Source: Rhizoclosmatium globosum (lineage: Eukaryota > Chytridiomycota > Chytridiomycetes > Chytridiales > Chytriomycetaceae). Taken from it: DNA of 23,153 bases. Shown here in pieces: positions 9,659 to 18,924 of the stretch; the stretch's first letter is position 1, and every line of letters begins with the position of its first letter. A program made the position numbers and the translations under genes. Where the stretch lies: assembly GCA_002104985.1 (NCBI GenBank), contig MCGO01000379.1:1-23153 (forward strand), read 5' to 3'. A model generated the notes under the pieces. The model worked only from the letters and a program-made list of their open reading frames with translations, did no database searches and had not been told where the DNA came from.

Positions 9659-11155
9659 GCCAGTAAATTAGAAAATTTTGTCTGTTGACACAAAGTGAAT
9701 GTATGTTGCGTGGCAAGACCATTCTTCGCAGGTGAGTGTTCCAAGGAAAAAAAAACTCTCATGGAAACACCTCCAATATACAGAGACACGTTTCGCAAGA
9801 TCTTGCAAAGTGCGCAGTGCGCCTACACATTTTCCGGCCATTCAGACTTTAACTCATCAAAACCACTGAAACTGCGGTAACAAAAACAATCGTGTTGCGA
9901 GAAAGCGGCGTAATTGGGGGCACAAACGTTGGAACTGCTGTAACTCTCTTTCTGTTGCAGGTATCTTGGTATGAACATTTCCTCAGGCAAATTACAGGTA
10001 TCTTCGCATTACTTGTAGAGGTTCTTCTTATTGAATAACTAGAGTTGTCTCAACGACTTTTGTTACTCCATTGACCTCTGTCTCACATACATAGCAGGAT
10101 TATTCCGTTATTCAACGCCCTATTGCTGCTTAAACGAAACAATCCATCTACTGACCCATCCAAGCTGTTTATCGATGTTTTGAGCAAAGGTGCGATTCAA
10201 GACACCTCAATTTCGTAACAATTTCATTTCATTTTCACAACACCAACCATATTTTTCTTCATCTCTCCCCCCAAAAAAAGAACAAACAGATTCGTCGTTT
10301 CAGAAAACACGTTTTCTGATGTGAGGTTGCGTTGGAAACCCTTGTTTCAAGTTTGTTCGGGGTCGGAGGGAGATTTGGCGGAAGATGATATCTCCATTTC
10401 TTGTGAAACGAATGTTCTTGGGCCGTCAGAAGTCATTCTACAACGTCACAGATCACCATGGCTTAGTTGAAGTGGTGTTTTATGAAATTGCTTGCATGGG
10501 AATCAGCGGTAAATATTGATGGTTCATCGTTTCGGAGAGGAGTATGTGACATTGATAGTTCTATTCTTTATTGTTTTGCTTTTGTCCAGTCTGGATGGTC
10601 AGGGAGTGTATATATGTGTGGTAGTTGTGGTAGGGCGAACGTGGCTAACAAAAATGAGGTTGGTTTGCTCTCAGACTCGTGACTTGAAGGTTACCGGGTT
10701 GCCGAAAACTCCGTTCTTGACCGTGTTCTCCAGTTGCCGAAAATCCCGGTCGTGGCTGGGAAATGGCCGCCGAAGTCATCGCCGTTCTCCAGCCACAGAA
10801 GTTACACTGATAGTGGAGATGTAAGTCCTTGCGGAAGATAAGGAATTATATGTGTTTTTCAGTGTATTGAAGCGAATAAACGGCTTAAGCACGAAATCCA
10901 ACGAGATGATTTTGCACACTGTCTTTCTTTTTCTGCAGAGAGCCTTCATTTAAGAAAATTATTGCTTATCAAAGCTAAAAAATTGTGAGTTTTTAAGTGC
11001 AAACCACTGAGCACGTGCAGTATTGGGAGATGGTGGGGTTGCCGGGAAAACCGATTTGGTCAACAACCAGCCACTGGTCGCCGACGACACCGACGGATAA
11101 GACAATTGCACAAAAAGCCGCTGGGAGACTTAAAATCAAGTCCAAAATCATAGCG
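9659..11155 (+). other. Unresolved 1.5 kb between homeobox genes, with exon-like pieces
   Basis: I cannot build one convincing gene here, yet several pieces look spliced. ATG 9699 opens 11 codons ending at a GTGAGT donor (9732). 9961-9997 is flanked by an acceptor and a donor. 10098-10189 reads IIPLFNALLLLK, then DPSKLFIDVLSK, up to a GTGCGA donor, and joins in frame to 10304-10474 (ENTFSDVRLRWKPLFQ). 10683-10820 ends at a GTAAGT donor and joins in frame, across an intron of 42 bases, to 10863-10988 (CIEANKRLKHEIQRDDFAHC, stop). No piece shows a known domain. The end of the block holds the promoter of the next homeobox gene and perhaps its upstream exons, since the frame containing ATG 11156 is open back to 10997. 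Confidence 0.35.
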
Positions 11156-12250
11156 ATGCCTTTTCGATCAACGCACTTCCCACTGTAAGTGTCTTCAGTC
11201 ATGAAAGGGTCGGTTGTACATTTGAAGTTGTTTCTAAAACTGCTTGTTAGGATGAAGCAAACTCAATTGCAAGAGAGTTGCGACGCTTATTCAGCGTTGA
11301 AGTTTCTGTATTCTTTTCAGGAGAAGACAGGATTGGAAAGAAGTGGTTGTTCTACAGTAAAGAAAACTGTCAGTGAGCTGGCAACCTCCGCCAATGTGTC
11401 TACAACCGAGATCCCCTCACTGATGCACCAATGGCTGCTTACACCACCCACACCATTGCCTATTCGAGAGTCGATCGGGCAGTTTGACAGTTCTGAGGCA
11501 TCGTTGAGCACTGCAACTGAAGCAGTGCTGAAACGGGAACCTGAGCCTCAATGCACGGCACCGGCAATAGGCCATTCAGGAGGTACTTTTGGTGGTCATT
11601 TGCCTTCAAATGACAGTTTTGACTTTGGAGGAACAGTTCCATCTTTGTCGGTATCACCGGCGGCTTCTCCAGCGACAGTCGTCAACTATGCGTCCTTCTG
11701 GGCCGCCAACGCATCGCTTCCACTTGGATACATGGGCATTCCTGGTGCTGCAATGGACTCTACTGGCTGTAATAACAACAGCAGCAACAATACTGCTCTT
11801 GAGGAAGCACTTTCTTTTGCACTCGCATTTTCAAGCCTTCCTGCCGCATCACTGCCAGTCTTACCTGCACTCTATCCTTCAAACACACTGACCACCAATC
11901 TCACTCCATTCACATCACCTCTCTCATCACCATGTATGCAAGCCATGGACCCAATCCACTTTGAAAACAACTGCAGTGCTGGCGATAAAACACAACAAGC
12001 AGACGGACACGATACGAAGCCTAAGCGACACAACCTACCGAAAGCCCAGTTTGAATGGTTGAAGCAGAGGTATTTGGAGACACCACGACCAAGTCGACAA
12101 CAGACTCGTGAATGGAGCAAGTTGCTTGGAATGGAGCAGCGAGCAGTTCGCGTATGGTTTGAAAACAAGAGAGCAGTTGCGAAGCGACAGGAAGAAAGAA
12201 AGCGACGAGGAGGAGTTGGACGCCGGGATTCTGGTAGTTCTGAGGAATAA
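11156..12250 (+). CDS. Homeodomain transcription factor 2, with Glu at position 50
   Basis: The preferred model has exon 1 at 11156-11184 and exon 2 at 11251-12250, 342 residues, with a GTAAGT donor and a GTTAG acceptor that keep frame. A start at ATG 11252 (332 residues) is equally possible, and more upstream exons are not excluded. Residues 60-255 are Ser/Thr/Ala/Pro-rich. The homeodomain spans about 265-324: KRHNLPKAQFEWLKQRYLE, then helix 3 RAVRVWFENKRAVAKR (W48 at residue 312), followed by a basic tail. Helix 3 has the invariant W48, F49, N51 and R53, but residue 50 is Glu where most homeodomains have Gln, Lys or Ser. Position 50 helps choose the bases next to the TAAT core, so binding preference may differ from that of its neighbour. 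Confidence 0.8.
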
Positions 12251-12310
12251 GTTAGGCACATCTCTTTGAATGAAGATTTGAATGTAATTGCAATTAGTGT
12301 TAGAGTAGTA

Positions 12311-12316
12311 AATAAA
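12311..12316 (+). terminator. AATAAA polyadenylation signal of homeobox gene 2
   Basis: The AATAAA lies 61 bases after the stop at 12250 and only about 100 bases before the DBF4 start codon. DBF4 must therefore start transcription inside or just after this 3' end. Confidence 0.6.
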
Positions 12317-12419
12317 GAGCAGCTGTTTCATTTCATAACTTGTTATTGGTGTTGTTGTGAAGTTTCGTCCGAACTTGGTATTCAGAGAAAGCATTAAACC
12401 AGACTGGACAGACACACCA

Positions 12420-15210
12420 ATGTCCAAAGCACCACCACCACCAACACAAACCACACGCAAGCGACGACTCGAAGCCCTGGGCGGTGACGTTGAAGTGGCC
12501 GCCACGGCGAAGCGGGTTGCGGCACCAAGGACGGCAGCCACTTCAACAACAACAGCTACAACAGCAACAAAAGCAACAAAAGGGCATCCAACTTTGCGCG
12601 AAATCAGCCACTTTCGCTTCTACTTTGCCGGTCTTTCTGTCCGCAACAAAAAGGAATGCGAAGCTGCGGTTTCAAAGTTGAATTCGGTGTGTATGTCAAC
12701 TAGTTGGTTGATTGTTTGTTGTTTGTTCTTGTGATTAATTCGGTTGGTTTCGTTGCAGAAAACAGCGCTGCTCTTCCGAAAAGAGTGTCTGTCTCATGTC
12801 ATTGTTCACGACGATGACTTGGCCATTGCAAACAGGAAACTTGCACTTCAGCCAAAGTCTGGAAATCCACTGGCCGATCTGACTGGACCCACGAAGAGTG
12901 CGTTTGCTTTCTCTCTCACTACCTCATCTTACGCCTTATCAATCCTTCTCCGACAGTTATCGCTCAGGCTCGGCTTTGGAATATCCCAATTTGGCCTCTT
13001 TCCGAATTCACAACCACTTTTAAACGACTCTTCAAAGATTCTGCAGCACAACACCAGGCAACTGGAATAAATAGCAAACCTGCAGCTAATGGAGTCTCCC
13101 GTCAACGATCTCTACAAGCTCTCGTCACAAAAGAGCGTCTCAATGCCCAACGTACAAACCGTGGTCTTGACCCATCTGGTTCCCTCCGTGGCTTTAAAGA
13201 ACTAAAGGGCTGTTTTGTTCTCGTCGAAGACGCGGCACAACTGCATAAACCGATTGGATACAGAGAATACAATGTCGACCTAGCCGCGAATCCGGATTTT
13301 CAGAATACTGCTACTTCCTGTGCTTATGGCTCTTGGCCAATCATGTACTTGGAAAAGAAGCCGAATGGATCATTTCTCGGGAATGCATTTCTTCCGCCTG
13401 ATTCCGAAGCTGAAGGCGACGAGGATGCCGAAAGTGAGGAAGGGGACGATGAAAATGTAGAGAAACAGGACGTTGATAATGACGTTGACGACAACAATGA
13501 TGGCACAACCAAAACTGCCACGAAATCAAAGAAGAAGAAGACAAAGAAATCCATCAAATCAGCTGCTCGCACAGAAGATCAATCGGATTCAGGAACAGAT
13601 GACAACCACAGTACAACCACAAATCCTGATTACGACGACATGGCAGAGCAAGAAGGCGAAGATGAAGAAGACGAAAATATGCCTGGCTCAGGATACATTC
13701 AACAGCAACAGCAAATGCTTGGAATGAATAGTGCCGCGTCTGGTCTCAACAATACAACCTCTCAACGACCTGTCCAAGAACCAACAAACCCTTCAAAACC
13801 CGTGGAAACACTTCTAAAACGTGTTTGCTCTCGAAATGCGGTAGCTGCTGCTGCAACGGCCGCTGCAGTCGAAGCGGAAGCTGTACCAGCGGAGCAACAA
13901 CAACAGCAACAACAACAGGCTGATGCACAACCACCCACTCGCACGAAACGGCGGAGACAAGGTCCCAATGGAAAAGACTTTTACTTTCGTGCTGGATATT
14001 GTGAAAACTGTGCGGAAAAGTATGATCACTTTATTGACGTAAGTGTTTCTTTTTTTTTTTGGTTTGTGCGTTGATTTTTTAAGTGGCTTTGAGGGAAAAT
14101 TTTTTTCTCCTCTTTTTTTTGTTTGTCTGACACATTGAACTGACCAACATGAACATTTAGCATGTGAATTCGACACGGCACCAAGCTTGGGCGACGGATC
14201 ATAACAACTTTGGAACTATTGATACGTTTATTGAGAGTGTTGCACGGAAGGTCAAGAGGGTTATACCTGCCTGGACTGTTGACGAGAGTAGTGATGGTGA
14301 AGACGAGGAGGATGAAGAGATTGATGTTGTTGGATGTGAAAGTGAAGGAGATGATGGCGTTGTCGAAAACGAGGAAGAGGAAGTCGTTGAAGATTCGAGA
14401 GATGGTGGAGGGGTTGTTGTTGTTGAGGACAACGAAAAAGATGATGCGCAGGATGACAGAGGCTGTACTAATGACGGAAAGCCTGAAGACCAGGAACGTG
14501 ACAGTATCGACCATGATACAGGAAATGAATCACCAACCCATCAACAAGCAGAAGAACTGAGCAGCTTTGTCATGAAAACTCCTGCGCCAAAGCCATCAAA
14601 CCAACACCGACCTTCTCGCTTGTCCCTCCCCTTACTCCCACCTGCAGCACCTATTTTCTTCAACTCTGGTCCAACAATAACTTCCACTCAATCCGAATCA
14701 ACACAAAACGCAAACCAAAAATCCGCAACCACCTTCAGCTCCAGCTCATCATTAGTTGCATCAACAGCAAGCCGGAACCGCCAACAACAGTCTGTCAACA
14801 AGACACCCATTCAGGTGCACGTTCCTCCATCTCGAAAGACGCCGTTCTTGTCATCGCAACTTCCTCTCCTGTCTTCTCAACCCCCAGCGGCTGATACTGC
14901 ACCGAAACCGGTGCCTGCTTCAGCAACAGCGGCTGGTCCCATGATTTTCGTAGTTCCAAACCATGTTGGAGAGAAGATTTTGCGGAAACAGATTTATGCA
15001 GAGAGCAGTGGTGTGCGGTCGAGTGCTAGACGGTCGAATAGGGTTATCGTTCAAGAGACTGTGATTGAAGGGAATGTTGTTGTGGAACGGTTGGAAGGGT
15101 TGACGAATACAACAGTTATTTATGGAGATGGGTTTGGGAAGAATGATGGGGAGTTTTGTGAAAATGCGGTTGAAGATGTGGATGTGACTCCGCGGAGACG
15201 GCGTATGTAA
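12420..15210 (+). CDS. DBF4: DBF4-type regulatory subunit of the Cdc7 kinase
   Basis: DBF4 activates and targets Cdc7, which phosphorylates the MCM helicase to fire replication origins in the nucleus. The model has four exons (12420-12686, 12759-12897, 12957-14038, 14161-15210) and 845 residues. All three conserved regions are present. A BRCT-like motif N covers about 63-145 (FRFYFAGLSV, later IIAQARLWNIPIWPL). Motif M covers about 214-260 (FKELKGCFVLVEDAAQLHKP, then YGSWPIMYLEK). The C-terminal CCHH zinc finger uses C484, C487, H497 and H503 in C-x2-C-x9-H-x5-H spacing. The third intron splits this finger between the Cys and His pairs. A long acidic, Gln- and Ala-rich linker (about 275-470) separates M from the finger. 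About 340 further residues follow, acidic and then Ser/Pro-rich. The start is the first ATG in frame. Confidence 0.88.
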
Positions 15211-15286
15211 TTGAGAGGACCAAAAATTGTTTATCTTGTCCTTGTTAGAAATACTTTGTTAAATATGAAGCTGATTTGAAGCGATT

Positions 15287-15292
15287 TTTATT
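15287..15292 (-). terminator. AATAAA polyadenylation signal of the aromatic hydroxylase
   Basis: TTTATT on the plus strand (AATAAA on the minus strand) lies about 47 bases past the minus-strand stop at 15339. It sits in the 128-base gap between the convergent DBF4 and hydroxylase genes, so the two 3' ends probably interlock. Confidence 0.55.
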
Positions 15293-15338
15293 ATTATGTG
15301 AGGGGGAAAAAAGCTCTTGATCTGTTTCTGTTTCTGGT

Positions 15339-16930
15339 TTACTTGACTTTGGTAAGTACTTTGTCCAGGGCATCCGATAAACGTGCCATATCTCCCTTGA
15401 TGGAATTAGCGTACTTCAAGATCTTGTCCTTATCATCCAATACTTCAATTTGTTCAGTGTACGCATTGTATCTGACCTGGAAAGGACGTTCGAAGGAGTC
15501 AAAGTAAGTCTTGACACGTTCTTTCATGTCTTTGAAGCTGTCCACAACGTAGTAGACTTCTTGGTAGTGTGTGATCGGGAATGGAGTGTTTGCACATACT
15601 TCTGGGTCAAACGGAAGGCGTTTTGGCTCAGGAGATGAGATGCAGTACTGTGCAAGAATTAGTTTCGCAATTTGACTTGTAAAGTTGAAAAAGTTCCTCC
15701 TCACCTCTAACTCTCCGAAACTTGACAACAACCCAGCTCCATACGCCTTCAACTCATCCCCTTCCTTCAAGAGCCCAAACTCAATCGTGTACCAGTAAAT
15801 CCTAGACAGCTTTTCCAAGTCCGCATCACTGCATCCCAATGACGCGAGTCCCAACTCTTGGGCAAAGTCTGCAAAGTCAGGGTCACAGTAAAGAGCTACA
15901 TGTCCCAAAATCTCATGGCAAACGTCTGGTTCAGGTGTGTACAAGGGTTCAGAGTGGTGGCGAATGTATTGGGTTGAGTGGAAAACACGGAAAGCAAACG
16001 CGTTGAAAAAGTCACGCGAGGAGAGGAGACCGGCTGTTGGACGGACAGTCCATCCTGTACATTCCTTGACGAATTTGGAAACGTCGGCGATTTGGGGGAT
16101 GTTGGTTTCACTGAAGCCGCAGTTTTGGATCAAGAGCTGTGTTTAATTGGGTTCAGCAATGAAAATGGATGAAGAGTTGAGAACTTACGGGAAATACGAA
16201 TCGGTGTTCTTTGCATGCATTTGTCTCGTACAACTTGACTAATTTGTTGAAGACTGTTCCCCAAGTTTTGATTTCTGAGGGTGTGTACTCAACACGAGGA
16301 CACACTTCACCGTGCCTGTATTTGCGTGCAATCTCGGCAATTTCAGCACGTCTTTGTCTGTATTCGTCGTCCTTGAACCCTGGGTGATCCGCATCCAGTT
16401 CTGCACCATAAGTAATTGTGTGGTCAACAAAAGTGTCAATGTCAGCAATCTTGCGGGGAAACCATGGCACACTTGCAGTCAAGCTTCCGTTCTCCGTTGA
16501 ATCATATCCGGTAATAACTTTGACGTCTTCGACAAAGCTACGGAACTTTTCAGTGACTTGGTCGACTTGAGGCTTTGACTTGGCTTCAAAGTCAATGTAG
16601 AAGTCGTATGCGCCAGTCTTTTTTGACGGGCGTGATTCAATACGGGATAAAGAGATCTTGAGTGCCCGAATGTGGGAGAGGACATCATCAAGAGCACCAA
16701 CTTGGTCTTGGATAGTGAAGCTGGTGCATACGTTAGTGCTTTGTGAATGCAAGCGACTGAGGGGCTTACAATAACGATGTTTTGATGGATTCTGGATGCG
16801 GCGGTTGCGAGTGCTTGGCACGAATTTGGAACTGAGATTTGGAGGATTTGGAGACACCAATGAAGGAAGCAACTGCGAGAGGAGCCCCGGTAAGTGACCG
16901 CCTTTGCGCATGAAGTACAGCAGACAGCAT
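15339..16930 (-). CDS. PAH: Aromatic amino acid hydroxylase, phenylalanine 4-monooxygenase type
   Basis: This family uses iron, tetrahydrobiopterin and oxygen to hydroxylate Phe to Tyr (or Tyr and Trp in relatives). The model has four exons (16930-16770, 16720-16189, 16136-15705, 15647-15339) and 477 residues. Exon 2 opens with a regulatory ACT domain (SLFFTIQDQVGALDDVL). The catalytic domain has CHEILGHV with iron ligands H305 and H310, and E350 in YWYTIEFGL. The spacing of 5 and 40 residues equals that of human PAH (H285, H290, E330). The last intron is 57 bases with no stop and would pass as coding, but removing it restores the family's GELEYCIS junction. Exon 1 encodes a leader of about 46 residues with Arg, Lys, Ser and Ala and no acidic residue, which resembles a mitochondrial presequence. 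Substrate choice among Phe, Tyr and Trp is not proven, but Phe is most likely. Confidence 0.9.
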
Positions 16931-17096
16931 TTTGGCGAGATAATATGAAAGAAGATCAGTGAGACGTGAGTCATTTTATTCACGTCCGAGGCGGACTGAT
17001 AAGAACCCTTTAGGGGTATTTACGTCACTTTGAGTCATACCATATTCATTAAAAATGACACCCAAGAATGTCGATTTAACTTCGTAGTATAACGAG

Positions 17097-17102
17097 TTTA
17101 TT
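17097..17102 (-). terminator. AATAAA polyadenylation signal of the nucleoplasmin-like gene
   Basis: TTTATT on the plus strand lies 89 bases past the minus-strand stop at 17191. The stretch between this signal and the hydroxylase start (16931-17096) would hold the hydroxylase promoter. Confidence 0.5.
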
Positions 17103-17190
17103 CAGGAAAGCACACTGGCCAAACATGCGCCACACCAACGTCCCAATAAAATTAAAATTGTAAGTCTGAAGCAACATTGGAGTCTCTCGT

Positions 17191-18507
17191 TTACTTTCTG
17201 TGCTTCTTTCCGCTTTTGTCAGTCTTGGCCTTCTTGTTTGGCTTGTTTTTGGCAGCAGCAGCGGCACTGCGCTTGTTCTTTTTGATGGCAGCCTCAAGTT
17301 CGGCAACAGCCTCGGCTTCAGCGTCCTTAATTCAGATTAGACAGAAAGTCTGTTTTTTGGCCATCATCAATAACAAACCTCATCGTCTTCATCATCATCA
17401 TCATCCTCATCATCATCATCGTCGTCGTTTCCAATAAGACCAGACAAGTCACTGCAATACAAGACTAAGTTTCTATGAAACGGCGTTTCAGCATACTTAC
17501 ACAGGGTTGCCTTCACCATCGACAGGCTCGCCTAGAAATAAATTTAGTCTTTATCCAGCAGTAACTTGGTAGAATACGTACCGTCGTCATTAAAGTAAAT
17601 TTCCATACCGTCACCTGTGACGAATGCTGTATCAGCATTTAAACACCAACCTAGAAACCAGATATCTTACCATCTTCGTCGTCGTCATCATCATCATCAT
17701 CATCGTCGTCGCCATTCTCGTTGTCCCGGGCAGCCTTGATGGCTTCTGTGGAAATGGTTGGGTTAGAGAATGTCTCCCATTGCTTAATTATACACTTACT
17801 GATAAGCTTTCTCTCATCATCTATTCAGGAAGGATTGCATTTAAAGTTTAGTATGATTATTCCAAGAAGATGAGGTGTACAAACCCTCGTCATCATCTTC
17901 ATCATCGTCTTCGTCATCCTCATCGTCCTCATCCTCGTCATCATCATCATCATCGTCTTCATCGTCACCTGTTCGGATAACATGTTAGAATGTTCTATTA
18001 GTGGAGACTCCAAAGTAGGTTACCATCCATGTCGAACTCATCAACAATGTAGTTTCCGGTCAAGTGAACAGTGGCTGGACCAGTAACGGTGAAGGTGATT
18101 TCCTCGCCTATAGAAAGAAAGGGGAGACAGTAAGTATTCCAACGCTTGCTTCACCACCCTTTCAACACCCAAGCAACCAAGCTCTACACCAGATGCCCCC
18201 ACCATACACACAGACAACAACGCACCTTCGCTGAAAGTGAGATCGACTGAAGCCTGCTCAACAACACCCAAAAGAAGGTTGGCAATGACAAACTCGTTGT
18301 CACCAACTTGAACATGGACAGAAACGCGGCCCTTTGTAGCCTTGGTCTTTGAGTCGATCGCAATCTAAATCTTCATCGTAAGCACGAGAGAAAGCACTAG
18401 GAGAGGTAAGATGAACGCACGTTGGTCAGGCGGAAGTTCTGCTCAACGACCTGAGAGAAGTGCGTGTCAGGCTCGGCGGTAAGTCCCCAGAATGCAATAG
18501 CGGCCAT
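17191..18507 (-). CDS. Nucleoplasmin-like histone chaperone with acidic tracts, no FKBP domain
   Basis: The model has ten exons and 253 residues: 18507-18421, 18364-18226, 18107-18024, 17968-17885, 17820-17800, 17745-17671, 17614-17582, 17531-17501, 17451-17379 and 17325-17191. Residues about 1-103 match the nucleoplasmin-like fold found in FKBP39/46, Fpr3/4 and plant HD2 proteins: MAAIAFWGLTAEPDTHFSQV, then TKGRVSVHVQVGDNEFVIAN, VDLTFSEGEEITFTVTGPAT and VHLTG. Three Asp/Glu runs follow, in exons 4, 6 and 9. The protein ends in a Lys-rich tail (NKPNKKAKTDKSGKKHRK) that should be a nuclear signal. No peptidyl-prolyl isomerase (FKBP) domain follows, unlike Fpr3/4. The likely role is binding histones in the nucleus or nucleolus, probably as a pentamer. 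Exons 3-7 are all multiples of three with phase 1 borders. Confidence 0.8.
17886..17968 (-). repeat. Trinucleotide GAY/GAR tract coding an acidic run
   Basis: Exon 4 of the nucleoplasmin-like gene is nearly all GAT, GAC, GAG and GAA codons (on the plus strand ATC, GTC and CTC runs). Similar shorter tracts lie at 17671-17715 and 17380-17430. Such runs can change length by slippage, and they code for acidic histone-binding stretches. Confidence 0.7.
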
Positions 18508-18924
18508 TGTGTTCTGCTCCAGTGGTTTAGGTACGGAGAGGAAACGAGCAAGAACGCGTTACGTTGTGTTTTTTCGGTTTAAAAAAGGAGGGGTGAAAAC
18601 GTGTTGATGTGCTTGGCTTCGTTTTGTTAGCGTCGAAACACGTTTTGGGAAATGACCCGAACGTGGGATTGTCACCCTGTTTCGCTACTTATTCTCATTC
18701 AAATTAAAACGAGCTGCTGTTTCTAGGCTTTCTTTCCTTGGCTTGTTATAACTTGACGAGGAATGCTTGAGCCCCTTTCGCACTTACAAACTCGACTTTT
18801 GAAGGAAACTTGGACACTCTACTGCCAGGAGATTGATGTTACTGAAGTTGGATACAACAGATCTGTCAATTAATAACATCTGAAAAATAACCTGAGTTGA
18901 TCAACCCAAGGGTGATGTTCGTTG
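18508..18924. other. Promoter of the nucleoplasmin-like gene and 3' region of PUF60
   Basis: I see no gene here. A perfect 10-base inverted repeat, AAAACGTGTT (18596-18605) and AACACGTTTT (18637-18646), lies about 90-140 bases upstream of the minus-strand start at 18507, in promoter position. The right part should contain the 3' untranslated region of PUF60, but I find no AATAAA there. Confidence 0.4.

Noticed and set aside
4865..12271. A 17-base exact match (GGCACATCTCTTTGAAT) at 4865 and 12255
   Set aside because: One copy lies in a TBC1D19 exon and the other in a 3' untranslated region, with no extension on either side. I treat it as chance, although it is a little long for that.
12035..12541. 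Minus-strand open frame of 168 codons opposite homeobox gene 2 and DBF4
   Set aside because: It overlaps the homeodomain and the DBF4 start on the other strand, has low-complexity composition, and shows no motif. It is a shadow.
14026..14514. Minus-strand open frame of 162 codons opposite DBF4 exon 4
   Set aside because: It is the antisense of an acidic-codon-rich exon and an intron, giving Ser, Thr and Ile runs without a domain.
15648..15704. Reading the 57-base last intron of the hydroxylase as coding
   Set aside because: It has no stop and is a multiple of three, but it would insert 19 residues into the conserved GELEYCIS region. Its ends fit a normal donor and acceptor.
17380..17970. 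CRISPR-like or satellite repeat from the ATC/GTC runs
   Set aside because: The runs are codon repeats for Asp and Glu inside exons of the chaperone. There are no spacers.
18041..18271. Minus-strand open frame reading through the intron at 18108-18225
   Set aside because: Read-through loses the nucleoplasmin-like domain pattern. The spliced form restores SEGEEITFTVTG, and both splice sites are good.
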